The notes: generated by a model not told the origin, from the sequence alone. A stretch of 64,000 nt of DNA from Cymodocea nodosa (GCA_036874045.1 CM072335.1:15892001-15956000); one strand, 5' to 3'. Shown: positions 11,413-23,406, counted from the stretch's first letter. A program made the numbers and translations.

Positions 11413-13685
11413 ATGACGATGGTCTCCAAGCTCTACAAAGGTCGTGACAGAGGAAAAGGCAAAAGCAGAAGAGATGCAAAAGGAAAAGAAATAGAGAATG
11501 ATGAAGTTCCACGTACTTGGTTCAAGAAAATATTTTGAGTAGACAAAAGGTTAGCAGAACTTTATAGAGATTACTTCTTTCCTCAAGGAATATTAGATGA
11601 AGTTAGACAAGAACTTCAACATACTGATGCAAATATTACATACATGGGTATTCGTAGTAAATTTGATAGAGAATACAAAATGAAATGTGCTGAGATTACA
11701 TTTTTGGAACAGTACGCAAAATATTTGGAAAAAGGTGTAGGTTCATCAAATAGAACTCCTCAAACTCCTATAAACGGTACAAGACTACATGCATTTGAGG
11801 AAGAGCATGAATCAGCTATCCCTACTCCTTTATATTCAAAACAAGTAGAATAAGATATTGCTGTAGACAAAACAAAAGTTGACAGTTTTCGAAAGGCCGT
11901 TGCAATAGAAAGTGCCTTAGAAGAATTAAAGCAGAAAACTTTTATGGAGCAATTTGAAAAGAAAACAGCAATACTTGAAAAGGAGAAACAAATATGTTAT
12001 AGAAGAAGGAAAGTCAGAAAAATTATGTCTAAGGAAACAAAGTCTATTGAAAAAGGAAAATCAGATGAAAATTTATTTCCAAAGGACAATGTATGTCTAG
12101 ACATTGTACCTTATTGTGCATCTGATAAACTCATCAGTTCCGAACACACTGAAACTGATGAAGATAATGAGACTTTATTTTCCCTTGCTAGAAACTTGAG
12201 AAGAAATCCAAGTCAAATATGAGCTCAAGTTTTTCTATTAGTACAAGTCCTAATGATGCAGAAATTGACAAATCAGAGCATCAGGCACCTGACATTGAAC
12301 AAGTTATTGCAAATATAATTGACAATGTTGAAGCAGTAACTAGTTCGAAGGTTGAATTGTCTGGAGTAGCAGATATTGAAATTGTTAAGACTCTAGAAGA
12401 GCTAAAAGTTAACCAGCCTTCTACGGAATCTATAGAAGCAGAGTTTGAGAATTCACAGCATGAATCAATAGAATTATCTATTGAACGAAATGAACAATTA
12501 CAGACAGATACACCAGCTGTAGAATTTGTGGAAAAATTGTACTCTGAACATTCTACAGAGACTGAACAGATGAATGTTGAGCATATTGACAATGTTCCTA
12601 ACACTGTTGAAGCTGAAGAATCAAGCTTACCTGAGTAGCTTCAAGATAATATTTTGGAAGAGGAACAACATGACAGTCATTTTAAAGAAGAGGTTCCTAA
12701 AGATAAATTAAACTCTGAATCATGGCTTCAGGTATCACCTTCTTTGTGTACAATATTAAAAATTCAAGGTAATGCAATTCATTTTAGATCTGAAGAAGCA
12801 TTGCAGATATACAATAATCTGATTACATGTCAGATTCTACATGCTCGTCCAATAAAATTCAGAAATTTGATGGAAATAAGAGATCTGTTTGAGTTTCAAG
12901 GCCTCATTAAATTCTTGCCAATAGGAACGAAATGGAAGCAATACACAGAGCTTATTGCAGCTTTTTATAGCAATCTGGTCAAGAATGGAAATTTTCTGAA
13001 AACTCAAATAAATGAATAGGAGTTTATGTTGTCTCTTGAGTTAATTTTTGAAGTTTTAGGATTAAAGAATGAAGGTGTTGTTGTTACCAACAGATTTGAC
13101 ATAATAAGACAACTAGAATGGAACATTCAGTCTTTATCAAAAATTCCAGATGTATATTCTAAAATGAGATTAATGGAAAATCTGAATGTAGAGGCAAGGT
13201 TTATTGCAAATATATTGCATGCAAATTTATTTCAGAGAGTTGGACACAATTTGAAAGTCAGCAGAAGCTGTTTATATGCAACTTATGGCCTACTGAATAG
13301 ACTTCAAATAAATTGGTTTGATATTTTTATGTCTCAACTACAGCATATGAGTTCAAAGTTATTTTATGGTGATGCTGTATGTAGAATCCTTGCAAGCCAA
13401 TTCACTTTATCTGACTAGCCCTCGGAAACTAACGGCATGAGAGCATTTAGTGTCAAAGATTTGCAAAAATTCTAGGCTATGCATAAACCTCAACGACAAC
13501 AACAACAACAACCTGATATAGACCATATACAACAACAACAACAAAGTTATTCAGTTCAAGCAGAACAGCAAACCTAGCTACCTCCTGACTTAGATGTAGT
13601 GCTTAACGACATCAGAAATGATATTAGGCATCTAGGAGATAAAATATGTAATGCTATAAGTGATATACTTAGGAGGGGTCGATAA
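11413..13685 (+). pseudogene. Accessory ORF (aORF) of Sire-like element B, decayed
   Basis: An ATG at 11413 opens a basic, Lys-rich N-terminus (KGRDRGKGKSRR). It continues through a charged, acidic middle to a conserved domain at 12650-13420 with FEFQGL and GLKNEG, and ends with glutamine runs (13500-13540) and a short helical tail before TAA at 13685. In-frame stops lie at 11536, 11851, 12220, 12636, 13017, 13416, 13471 and 13576, mostly TAG; one frame change occurs near 12220. Homologues are the aORFs of F (29286-31496) and E (41848-53288). The FY-N-L and GLKNEG region resembles the 'putative plant transposon protein' domain found with plant retrotransposons, and the place between pol and the 3' LTR is that of env-like ORFs in Sire and Athila. 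Function unknown; I see no clear signal peptide or membrane segment. Confidence 0.75.
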
Positions 13686-14172
13686 TTGTTTTTGTTTGTT
13701 TCTGAATACAAAATGTAATGTTTGTATTACTTGTTTGATTGATTGAACAATACATTTTTCTGTAAATGCCTTCAATTATTATTCTTGTTTACAGAAAGAG
13801 TTGTTGTAATTATATCTCTTATATATATATATATATATTCTCTGTAATTATCTTTTTGATTAATGACAAAAAGAGGGAGAAATATTATAAAAAGATGATT
13901 ATGATCTTAATTGCACATATATATTATAAAAGGAGATGCTATTTAAATGGTTTTTGTAATCTGATAGATGATAATTAGAAAACTGATACTTATATAATTA
14001 TTGACATCTGAGAGTTTTAGTTATGAGAGGTAAAATTTACACAAACAATAGAAATAAGCTTAAGTGAACTTAAGTCAACAAACAAGTTTGTTGAATTAAA
14101 AGTTAACCCAATGAAGGTGCTTTGTTGAGTTAAACATATTTCATAATTGATTTAATATGGTTTTGTCATCAT
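13686..14172 (+). other. 3' untranslated stretch of element B
   Basis: Non-coding, AT-rich, with a TA dinucleotide run near 13822-13840. It ends in the CATCATC segment before the polypurine tract. I see no gene in it. Confidence 0.5.
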
Positions 14173-14187
14173 CAAAAAGGGGGAGAT
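14173..14187 (+). other. Polypurine tract of element B
   Basis: AAAAAGGGGGAGAT lies directly before the LTR start TGTTGAG. This is the usual plus-strand primer of Sire-type copia elements. The same tract occurs antisense at 41536-41550 for element E. Confidence 0.8.
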
Positions 14188-14218
14188 TGTTGAGTATTTT
14201 TGTTTTGATGATGTGTGC

Positions 14219-15755
14219 TGTTGAGCTATATTTTTAGCTCAAGCTTTACTACAAGTGCACAGTTCTTTTGGTGTACATGGCAAATACAGGTCATTCTTCC
14301 ACAAGGATTGTGTTTATGACTTAATCAACTATTACTCAACTTGTTCTTCAAGCTCTTAGGTATACTTCAGTAAATTAATGACATGTGAATGTAGAATAAT
14401 CAAAGTTAACAGAAGCTCACAAATCATGCAATTTCAAGGCAATTTGTAGTGGAAAATGGTGATGTGAATCAATTTCTTTACTTGTAAATCTATCAACTCA
14501 TTCAATTATAACATGCACACAAGTTCCACGTGATTTCAGAAGTGATATTAATGCATCAATATTAAGGAAAGAAAAATAAAATAACAAGGTTCAATAGACT
14601 ATACTACTCTATTCTAATTTATACTAAATGCATGCAACTATGCTATTTGCTAATCTAGCTAAACTATACTATACTACTTGCATTAGAAATTCTTTTTGGA
14701 GATTGATTAGGACAAAATGTGATCAATATAAGATATAACAAACTCAATTAACTACTGAAATTAAAATTAACAACTAGATATAAGTGATAGGTTCTTCATT
14801 CAAATGAACATCAACACTTATTTTCTTCTTCTTTCAATTCACACATTCTTCTCAAATGCGCCAAGCCACCATTGATGAGTGTCATTCGCTCGTGTGAAAG
14901 CCTCACCAACAGCCCCAACAATACACGTGAATAGAGGATGCAAATTAGAAGTTGAAAAGAAGAATTAAACATTCATATACATTCATTGAACTCTATCTAG
15001 CTAAGAAGACATATAATTGAGATGTTCACCACCATTTCTCATCAATTCTTCCTTCTATACAAGAAAATAATAAACTCTAAGAGTTGTCACTACCTTAGGA
15101 GCTTCTTATCTTCTTCTCTAGAGCTTTGAATTCAATGGAACTTGGCAGCAAATCCACCTCCAAGCTTGGACGTCTTCTCCTTAGCCCTTGGAATGGTGAA
15201 TAGCATGAATGGGTGGTCTCTCTTTGGAAGCACAAGCCTCACCTCCAAGCTTCTTCTCCTCCTTCTTTCTCTCCTTAGAAACACCAAGGTCTTGGACGAA
15301 ATTCCTCTCCCCTTGTATTTATGTTGTTTTGTCTTCTCTCTCTTTGATGTGGCACCTTGGTTTTATCACCAAGCCAATAAGATGCCATAGATCTAGGAGG
15401 GCCAATAAGGTGTTGGCATGTCCTCTTCTTTAAAGTTTAGTCCACCAACTTTTGATTCTTTACATCTTCTTTGGTCTTTTGCATTAAGCTCCTCCCATAT
15501 ATATGTTACCTACAATTAATGGAAGTTGAACTCCAAGAGACGTTAGCCAACATAGGACATGCAAAATAAATCAATGTGTTCCATGTAAAATTATATCCAA
15601 TGGGGGATGTACTTGTTAATTAAATTTCTATATTGCACTATATTTCAAGACTTATATTACCCATAATTAATATCATTTATCCACCATAGATATATAATAT
15701 CATGCAAAATTACTTATAAAATTCATTAAAAATGGGCAAAATTAAAGCTTGAACA
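14219..15755 (-). repeat. 3' LTR of element A
   Basis: 1537 bases, nearly identical to 21905-23406. It keeps a 32-base segment at the right end that the other LTR lost between two GCAAAATTA repeats. A TATA-like ATAAATACAAGG (antisense, near 15312-15323) is the probable promoter. Open frames at 15142-15433 are LTR sequence, not genes. Confidence 0.9.
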
Positions 15756-15767
15756 CCCCCCCACACT
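15756..15767 (-). other. Polypurine tract of element A
   Basis: On the minus strand, GTGTGGGGGGG directly precedes the 3' LTR start. Confidence 0.65.
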
Positions 15768-17309
15768 TAAGCTTTGCTAGTCCTTTGGCAAAATTTAAAG
15801 AAGAAAAGATTAAGGAACCCCTTTTAAACAAACAAACACAATAAAGAAAATTAAGGCAAATTAAATTCTCACCAAGTAATGCAACAATACTTATAGATAA
15901 TCTCCACTCACAAGTTGAGTTCCTGTAATGGTGAGGAATATAGAATAGACATCTAATGCCAACCTAAGGAAAATAAGTTTTTAAGATACTATTAAGTGCA
16001 AAGTGCTTAGACCCATAATCAATAGCATCTAGGTTCATCTCACTTAATCCAAGAATACATGAAGGTTTCTTTAGGCTTCTATCCTCTAGTACATTGCCCC
16101 TTTTATTTTCAATTGAGTTTTTTTTTTTTTTTTTCTATAAAAGTATTTTCTTTATTCATTCTATAGAACAACTTCTTCTTCTTCTTCTTCTTCTTCTTTT
16201 TTTTTTTTTTTTTTTTTTTTGAAACCTCTCTTTTCTCACATCCTACCACTACCCTTAGGATACCTCCCATAAAGGGTTTACACATGAAGACTAAGAGGTT
16301 ACTTAGCCTCCGTCCCCAGCAACCTTATGAGAACAGGTATCAAACCTTATTCCCAAATTCATATATCTATCCTTCTCATGGAACAACCTATTGGAAAGAT
16401 TTCCTAAGCCACTCCTCAAGATTCATGTCATAAGAAGAGTCCTCTAAATACCACATGATTAAGAGTCTAGTGCAAGAATGTGTATATGTTATAAGTAATA
16501 AACTATGGTTGGCATCTCAAATGCATATTCCTATCCTCACCTTAAAGATAAGCTCAGCTCTAAGTGTAAGACATCATAAGGAAAGAACATTACTGAGGAA
16601 AATTCAACATGCCACAAAAAGAAATTAAGTTTAAATGAAAACAAAGCTAAAACTAATAAAGAATTAATGATCTTAACCTTAAGAGCATACAATGGAGATT
16701 GAGTAGCATGCTAGTAAGGCTAAGATGCAATAATTCAAAATCAAAATTAAACTAACAAAGCTATTTCCTAAAAAAAAATTGACATGCAAGTTCTTATCAT
16801 GGACACACATAAAACATGGTGGCATGCAACATATAGAACGAATTTTCAAACTTACCACCAACCTGCTTGTGAAAGAAACTTACATTTGGAAAATTTTCAA
16901 TTTCATTACTGTAGTATGCATCCTAAAACATTTTTTTACTTTCTCCTCCCCCCCGCACTTAGTTCCTGCATTGTCCTCAATGTAGAAAGGATTGTTTCAA
17001 CAATAAGAATAAGTGAAAAATGTTAGTGCATACCTGTTGTGCATTGCTCTTCAAGTAGTGTAGATAAAATGTATTTAACTCTAATTGTGGTTGAACATCA
17101 ATTTGTCAAACAAACACATGATATAATGATAAAGTCTTTCAACCCATTCTACACCCTTCAAGTGTTTGAAAATCATGCATATAAAATTTAGACGTGAACT
17201 TGCAATAATCAATTTTATTGTTAACTACTAACACAATAATACATATAATGAAAAATTACTAAAAATTAAGAAAAGAAAAACTACATCTACAACTAAGTAC
17301 ATATAAAAA
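15768..17309 (-). other. 3' non-coding region of element A
   Basis: No coding frame is convincing. It holds T-runs and a CTT microsatellite (about 16118-16222 on +) and, 330 bases after the integrase stop, the conserved hairpin box (16944-16982). In element F the corresponding interval holds an aORF, a capsid gene and an F-box gene; here they are absent. Confidence 0.65.
16944..16982 (-). other. Conserved hairpin and G-tract box (A)
   Basis: On the minus strand CATTGAGGACAATG (16969-16982), a 5-bp inverted repeat with a 4-base loop, is followed by a G-rich tract. The same box is at 25203-25237 (F) and 63944-63978 (K). Role unknown. Confidence 0.55.
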
Positions 17310-18638
17310 CTAATTATAATTGGGTTCCAACAACAAAGCACTCTCTCCATGATTGTAGGTTTTTCCAGGATAATATTCTTTAAGTCTTTGACCATTCACT
17401 ACAGTTTTAAATCTTGTCTTACAATTTTCTATAGCTATAGCTTCATGATTATATATATGTTTAACGATGAATGGTCCTGTCCATCTAGTCTTAAATTTTC
17501 CAGGGAACAAATGTAATCTAGAGTTATATAATAAAACTTCTTGTCCCTCATGAAAGTCCTTTCTCAAAATTTTCTTGTCATGGAACGCTTTTGCTTGTTC
17601 TTTTGCAATCTTTGCATTTTCATAAGCCTCTCTTCTTATTTCTTCCAGCTCATTGAGTTGATATTTTCTTGCTTTTCCTGCATCATCAACACACATGTTA
17701 AATGTTCTAATAGCCCATTCTGCTTTATGTTCTATTTCTATAGGTAAATGACATGCTTTCCCATAAACTACTCTAAATGGTGACATTCCCAACACAGTTT
17801 TATGGGCAGTCCTATAACCCCAAAGTGCATCATTAAGCTTTTCTGCCCAATCCTTCTTACTTGGTTTGATTACTTTTTCGAGCATGTGCTTGATTTGTCT
17901 ATTGGATACCTCAACTTGCCCACTTGTTTGAGGATGATATGGTGTTGCTAACTTGTGAGTAACCCCATACTTCCTCAAAGCCATTTGAAATACTCTATTG
18001 CAAAAGTGAGGTCCATTATCACTAATTATAGCTCTTGGAATACCAAATCTAGCAAAAATGTTAGATCTAAGAAAATCAACAACTTTAGCATCATTTCTCT
18101 TAGTTGGGATAGCTTCAATCCATTTAGAAACATAATCAACAGCCAACAAAATATAAGAATAACCAAAAGAAATGGGAAATGGTCCCATGAAATCAATGCC
18201 CCAAACATCAAAAATTTCAACTTCAATGATAGGATTCAAAGGCATCATATTTCGTTTGGAAATTTTTCCCATTCTTTGGCATCTATCACAATGTCTACAA
18301 TGATCTTTAGAGTCTTTAATTAGAGAATGCCAATAAAATCCACATTCAAGAATTTTCAAAGAAGTTTTTCTATGGCTAAGATGACCTCCACAAGCATGAT
18401 TATGACAAAAATTTAAGACATTAGCAATTTCATCTTCAGGAAGACATCTTCTTAAAATTTGATCAGAACCCATTTTATACAAATAAGGTTCCATCCAAAC
18501 ATAATGTTTAGCCATGTACCTCAATCTTTTCTTATCTGGTTTAGATAAATCAGTTGGTATTAACCCTATAGCAAGATAGTTAGCAATGTCTGCAAACCAA
18601 GGTAACTTACCAACTAGAAATAGACTCTCATCAGGAAA
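17310..18638 (-). CDS. Integrase part of the element A polyprotein
   Basis: This is the C-terminal third of a single frame that runs from 21755. It follows an in-frame TAA at 18639 that probably arose from CAA. It contains the zinc-binding HHCC region (CHNHACGGH, then CRHCDRCQ), the catalytic DDE core (GIDFMGPFP; ISDNGPHFCNR; the E in SGQVEVSNRQ) and a C-terminal region with RWTGPFIV. Integrase inserts the cDNA into chromosomes. All catalytic residues are present, so only the upstream stops impair it. It ends with TAA at 17310. Confidence 0.9.
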   Translation of the reverse strand, partial: FPDESLFLVGKLPWFADIANYLAIGLIPTDLSKPDKKRLRYMAKHYVWMEPYLYKMGSDQILRRCLPEDEIANVLNFCHNHACGGHLSHRKTSLKILECGFYWHSLIKDSKDHCRHCDRCQRMGKISKRNMMPLNPIIEVEIFDVWGIDFMGPFPISFGYSYILLAVDYVSKWIEAIPTKRNDAKVVDFLRSNIFARFGIPRAIISDNGPHFCNRVFQMALRKYGVTHKLATPYHPQTSGQVEVSNRQIKHMLEKVIKPSKKDWAEKLNDALWGYRTAHKTVLGMSPFRVVYGKACHLPIEIEHKAEWAIRTFNMCVDDAGKARKYQLNELEEIRREAYENAKIAKEQAKAFHDKKILRKDFHEGQEVLLYNSRLHLFPGKFKTRWTGPFIVKHIYNHEAIAIENCKTRFKTVVNGQRLKEYYPGKTYNHGESALLLEPNYN

Positions 18639-20687
18639 TTATTCATTAATCACATTATTGCATGCTGGAATATTTTCTAATCTAGAGAGGTGATCAGCAA
18701 CTAAATTTTCTTTTCCAACCTTATCTTTAATTTCTATGTTGAATTCTTGCAACAATAAAACCCAACGAATTAATCTTGGTTTTGCATCTTTTTTACTCAT
18801 CAAATGTTTAATAGCTGCATGATCAGTATGCACAATAACCTGATTGCAAACTAAATATGGTCTAAATTTATCTAGAGCAAAAACAACAGCAAGAAATTCT
18901 TTTTCTGTGGTAGTATAATTTACTTGAGCTTCATTCAAAGTTTTACTAGCATAGCATATGACATGATGTTTCTTATCAATTATTTGCCCAAGTACTGCAC
19001 CTACTGCATAATTGGAGGCATCACACATAATTTCAAAAGGATAATCCCATATTGGGGCATGAATTATAGGAGGAGATATTAATGCATGCTTAAGTTGATT
19101 AAAGGCAACAAGACAATGTTCATCAAAAACAAACTCAGAATCTTTTGCAAGTAAATTAGTTATAGGTCTTGCTATCTTGCTAAAATCATGAATAAATCTA
19201 CGATAAAAACCAGCATGTCCTAAAAAGCTTCTAACCTCCTTAACAGATTTAGGTGGCTGCAAATGAGATATAACGTCAATTTTTGCCTTATCCACCTCAA
19301 TCCCTCTATTAGATATCACATGCCTAAGAACTACGCCTTCATTCACCATGAAATGGCACTTTTTCCAATTTAAAATAAAATTCTTTTCAACACATCTTTG
19401 CAAAACCATATCTAAATGATGTAAACAAATATCAAAATTTTTGCCAAAAACAGAAAAGTCATCCATGAAAATTTCTAAAATTTTTTCATTCATATCATAA
19501 AAAATTCCTGCCATGCATCTTTGAAATGTTGCAGGCGCATTACATAAACCGAAAGGCATACGCCTAAAAGCATAGGTTTCGCTTGGACAAGTAAAAGTAG
19601 TCTTTTCTTGATCCTCAGAGATTATGGGTATTTGATTGTACCCAGAGTATCCATCAAGAAAACAATAAAATTCATGTCCAGCTAACCTTTCTAGCATCTG
19701 ATCAACAAATGGCAATGGGAAATGATCTTTACGAGTTGCAGAATTCAATTTACGATAATCAATACATACCCTCCAACTAGTTTTTATTCTAGTAGGCACT
19801 AACTCATGATCTTGATTTTCAACTACTGTAAAGCCCGATTTCTTAGGTACTACATGCATAGGGCTTACCCACCTACTATCACTAATAGGGTATATAATGC
19901 CATTGTCAAGCCATTTAACTATCTCCTTCTTTACCACCTCACTCATTTGGGGATTTAATCTATGTTGAGGTTCTCTAAAGGCGTAGTTCTCATCTTCTAG
20001 GATAATTCTATGTTGAACTATAGTGGGACTAACTCCTACAATATCACTCAATTGCCAACCAAGAGCTCTCTTGTTTTTACTTAATATCTTCATTAATTTT
20101 TCTTCTTGGCTTGGGATTAAGTTTGCTCCAATTATAACAGGATATTCATTTTGCTTATCTATAAATGCATATTTCAGATTTTGTGGGAGTGCTTTTAATT
20201 TATTCCTTTCCTTAACTTCTAAAATCAAGTCATTATTCATTTCATGCTCACCACTATTCTCTTGTAACGATGCCTTGTGTTCTAGATTATCTTCAACGTC
20301 TAGAAAGCAAATTTCAGCACTAAGTTCTTCCTCATTACTACTATTTTCAACTTCTTCAAATAATTCAGAAATGCTTACACTAATGTTGTCATCTACTTGA
20401 TGGTTTATAGTCCTATCTCTTTTAAAAATGTTCAATGATATCACCTTATTGTTAAAGGAGATTGACATTTTACCATTTCTGTAATTAATGTGGGCATTAA
20501 TAGTTGCTAAGAATGGTCTCCCTAGGATCAATGTAGATTCATTTGGTTCACAAGTTGGTGCATTAGTTTCTAAAATGATAAAGTCGGCTGGGTATATAAA
20601 ATCTTCAATTTGAATTAAGACATCTTCTACAATACCCATGGGACTCCTATATGATCTATCAGCTAGTTTAATTAGTGTTCTAGTTTT
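18639..20687 (-). CDS. Reverse transcriptase-RNase H of element A
   Basis: After the in-frame TAG at 20688 (probably a former CAG) the frame continues without a shift. It starts with the conserved [14 protein letters not shown] and [11 protein letters not shown] linker. RT blocks are [32 protein letters not shown] and the catalytic FMDDF. RNase H blocks are [34 protein letters not shown] and [10 protein letters not shown]. The enzyme copies element RNA into DNA in cytoplasmic particles. The reading frame is undamaged for about 2 kb, in keeping with the low LTR divergence. Confidence 0.9.
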   Translation of the reverse strand, partial: KTRTLIKLADRSYRSPMGIVEDVLIQIEDFIYPADFIILETNAPTCEPNESTLILGRPFLATINAHINYRNGKMSISFNNKVISLNIFKRDRTINHQVDDNISVSISELFEEVENSSNEEELSAEICFLDVEDNLEHKASLQENSGEHEMNNDLILEVKERNKLKALPQNLKYAFIDKQNEYPVIIGANLIPSQEEKLMKILSKNKRALGWQLSDIVGVSPTIVQHRIILEDENYAFREPQHRLNPQMSEVVKKEIVKWLDNGIIYPISDSRWVSPMHVVPKKSGFTVVENQDHELVPTRIKTSWRVCIDYRKLNSATRKDHFPLPFVDQMLERLAGHEFYCFLDGYSGYNQIPIISEDQEKTTFTCPSETYAFRRMPFGLCNAPATFQRCMAGIFYDMNEKILEIFMDDFSVFGKNFDICLHHLDMVLQRCVEKNFILNWKKCHFMVNEGVVLRHVISNRGIEVDKAKIDVISHLQPPKSVKEVRSFLGHAGFYRRFIHDFSKIARPITNLLAKDSEFVFDEHCLVAFNQLKHALISPPIIHAPIWDYPFEIMCDASNYAVGAVLGQIIDKKHHVICYASKTLNEAQVNYTTTEKEFLAVVFALDKFRPYLVCNQVIVHTDHAAIKHLMSKKDAKPRLIRWVLLLQEFNIEIKDKVGKENLVADHLSRLENIPACNNVINE

Positions 20688-21755
20688 CTAAATTCCTGTG
20701 ATTCCCAATTGTTCATATAAGTGTTTTGGCATCACGTTAACTCCTGCACCAAGATCTAATAATGCTTTTTCAATTAAAACATTCCCTATTAAGCAAGTTA
20801 TTAGAGGAACACCAGGATCATTGAATTTTTTAGCTAAACTATCAAGCAACATTGAACTACTTAACTCCGTTAAATAAACTTGCTTACTTAATTTTTTTCT
20901 TGGCTTCCTATGCTTAGTACAAAGGTTTTTAAGCACCCTCCCATATGCTGGAATTTTTCTAATTAATTCTAACATAGGCATATTAACATTGATTTTCTCA
21001 AATATGGTTCTTATAACTTCATTTTCCTCATTTTCTTTGTTGTTGTCAAGCCGACTAGGAAATGGTGGTTTGTTGTTCATATTTTCAGATGTTTCTTCTT
21101 TCTTTTTATCCATTTCTAAGTCTATAATAGGGTTTTCTTCAATTAATTCTTCATTAGTTTCATCCATTAGACATTTTTCAAGTTCAACTCCTTCATGTTC
21201 TAGTTCTACATCCTTATGTTCATCTCTTGTCAACATATTTTCTTCCTTTTCATCTACATTTTCTTCACTTTGTTTTTCTTCACTTTCATGTTCTAATATG
21301 TTTCTTTCTATGGTTTTTCCAGATCTTAAGATTAAATTCACGTTTTTATCTACATTAGAGTCTTCTTCATCATCTATGACAATTACATCTTCTTTTTGTT
21401 GTAGGAGCTTAGTGGCAACATAATAGCTATCTCCTAACTCTATGATTCTCTCTATATTCCTCATGGACTCTTCTATAGAACTACTACTAACATGAGAGCA
21501 ATCACAAACATCATTTCTTTCATCAATATGAGATTTATGCATATCAAAATCGTAAGAAAATTCACTAGCATCATGCAAGACATCATATTCATCACTAACA
21601 TGAGTTGTTTCTTCTACTAGTTGAATTTTTATATTAAATAACTTGCTGGTACATATGCTTTCATCATGACCTTTTACATGACAATAAGAACAAGCACTTT
21701 CAGATAAAAAATCATTTATAAACTTAAAAGGATCATCATGATGAAAATTTGACAT
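20688..21755 (-). CDS. Zinc knuckle-protease start of the element A polyprotein
   Basis: I start it at the ATG at 21755 (MSNFHHDDP), about 130 bases after the 5' LTR. The first recognisable domain is a CX2CX4HX4C knuckle (CSYCHVKGHDESIC). A long acidic linker rich in Glu, Asp and Ser follows, then LRSGKTIE and an aspartic protease with LLDLGAGVNVMP. The usual Athila gag capsid domain that should precede the knuckle is missing, and there is no room for it between the primer site and this ATG. F and G1 start the same way, so this looks like a family trait. The segment stops at TAG (20688), one C-to-T change from glutamine. Confidence 0.82.
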   Translation of the reverse strand: MSNFHHDDPFKFINDFLSESACSYCHVKGHDESICTSKLFNIKIQLVEETTHVSDEYDVLHDASEFSYDFDMHKSHIDERNDVCDCSHVSSSSIEESMRNIERIIELGDSYYVATKLLQQKEDVIVIDDEEDSNVDKNVNLILRSGKTIERNILEHESEEKQSEENVDEKEENMLTRDEHKDVELEHEGVELEKCLMDETNEELIEENPIIDLEMDKKKEETSENMNNKPPFPSRLDNNKENEENEVIRTIFEKINVNMPMLELIRKIPAYGRVLKNLCTKHRKPRKKLSKQVYLTELSSSMLLDSLAKKFNDPGVPLITCLIGNVLIEKALLDLGAGVNVMPKHLYEQLGITGI

Positions 21756-21881
21756 ACTTGCAAGAAATTTAAGCAATAAAATTCACAACTAAGCACAAGA
21801 ATGATATGTTTATCAAAATTTGTCAAACAACCAACTAAGAACTTCAAATATGGTAAAAATAAACTAAGCCAAATTGCCAAT

Positions 21882-21898
21882 CCCCGGCAACGGCGCCA
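21882..21898 (-). other. Primer-binding site of element A
   Basis: On the minus strand TGGCGCCGTTGCCGGGG follows the LTR end (CTCAACA) by six bases. It matches the tRNA-Asp 3' end used by Athila elements. Confidence 0.85.
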
Positions 21899-21904
21899 AA
21901 AACT

Positions 21905-23406
21905 TGTTGAGCTATATTTTTAGCTCAAGCTTTACTGCAAGTGCACAGTTCTTTTGGTGTACATGGCAAATACAGGTCATTCTTCCACAAGGATTGTGTT
22001 TATGACTTAATCAACTATTACTCAACTTGTTCTTCAAGCTCTTAGGTATACTTCAGTAAATTAATGACATGTGAATGTAGAATAATCAAAGTTAACAGAA
22101 GCTCACAAATCATGCAATTTCAAGGCAATTTGTAGTGGAAAATGGTGATGTGAATCAATTTCTTTACTTGTAAATCTATCAACTCATTCAATTATAACAT
22201 GCACACAAGTTCCACGTGATTTCAGAAGTGATATTAATGCATCAATATTAAGGAAAGAAAAATAAAATAACAAGGTTCAATAGACTATACTACTCTATTC
22301 TAATTTATACTAAATGCATGCAACTATGCTATTTGCTAATCTAGCTAAACTATACTATACTACTTGCATTAGAAATTCTTTTTGGAGATTGATTAGGACA
22401 AAATGTGATCAATATAAGATATAACAAACTCAATTAACTACTGAAATTAAAATTAACAACTAGATATAAGTGATAGGTTCTTCATTCAAATGAACATCAA
22501 CACTTATTTTCTTCTTCTTTCAATTCACACATTCTTCTCAAATGCGCCAAGCCACCATTGATGAGTGTCATTCGCTCGTGTGAAAGCCTCACCAACAGCC
22601 CCAACAATACACGTGAATAGAGGATGCAAATTAGAAGTTGAAAAGAAGAATTAAACATTCATATACATTCATTGAACTCTATCTAGCTAAGAAGACATAT
22701 AATTGAGATGTTCACCACCATTTCTCATCAATTCTTCCTTCTATACAAGAAAATAATAAACTCTAAGAGTTGTCACTACCTTAGGAGCTTCTTATCTTCT
22801 TCTCTAGAGCTTTGAATTCAATGGAACTTGGCAGCAAATCCACCTCTAAGCTTGGGCGTCTTCTCCTTAGCCCTTGGAATGGTGAATAGCATGAATGGGT
22901 GGTCTCTCTTTGGAAGCACAAGCCTCACCTCCAAGCTTCTTCTCCTCCTTTCTCTCCTTGGAAACACCAAGGTCTTGGACGAAATTCCTCTCCCCTTGTA
23001 TTTATGTTGTTTTGTCTTCTCTCTCTTTGATGTGGCACCTTGGTTTTATCACCAAGCCAATAAGATGCCATAGATCTAGGAGGGCCAATAAGGTGTTGGC
23101 ATGTCCTCTTCTTTAAAGTTTAGTCCACCAACTTTTGATTCTTTACATCTTCTTTGGTCTTTTGCATTAAGCTCCTCCCATATATATGTTACCTACAATT
23201 AATGGAAGTTGAACTCCAAGAGACGTTAGCCAACATAGGACACGCAAAATAAATCAATGTGTTCCATGTAAAATTATATCCAATGGGGGATGCACTTGTT
23301 AATTAAATTTCTATATTGCACTATATTTCAAGACTTATATTACCCATAATTAATATCATTTATCCACCATAGATATATAATATCATGCAAAATTAAAGCT
23401 TGAACA
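21905..23406 (-). repeat. 5' LTR of element A
   Basis: 1502 bases, the partner of 14219-15755. It lacks the 32-base segment noted there. The TATA-like element is near 22996-23008. Confidence 0.9.

Larger units (their letters stand above)
14219..23406 (-). mobile_element. Young Athila-like Ty3/gypsy element A
   Basis: Two LTRs (21905-23406 as 5', 14219-15755 as 3') flank one polyprotein frame. TGTGC duplications are at 14214-14218 and 23407-23411. By eye the LTRs differ at about six bases plus two indels (3 and 32 bases), so insertion was recent, around 0.2 million years ago at commonly used plant rates. The primer site matches tRNA-Asp. The element has no gag capsid domain, so it probably needs capsid protein made elsewhere. 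Confidence 0.92.

Noticed and set aside
12281..12604. 107-codon Ser/Cys-rich minus-strand frame
   Set aside because: Antisense of the acidic middle of the B aORF.
15142..15433. Open frames beginning MAANPPPSLDVF, repeated at 22828-23116
   Set aside because: They lie in both LTRs of element A, opposite to its genes, and overlap each other in two frames; they are LTR sequence.
16118..16222. T-run and CTT tract as a terminator
   Set aside because: A simple-sequence repeat in the 3' non-coding part of A; nothing shows it ends transcription.
20989..21423. 144-codon Ser-rich open frame on +
   Set aside because: It is the antisense shadow of the acidic linker in the element A polyprotein.
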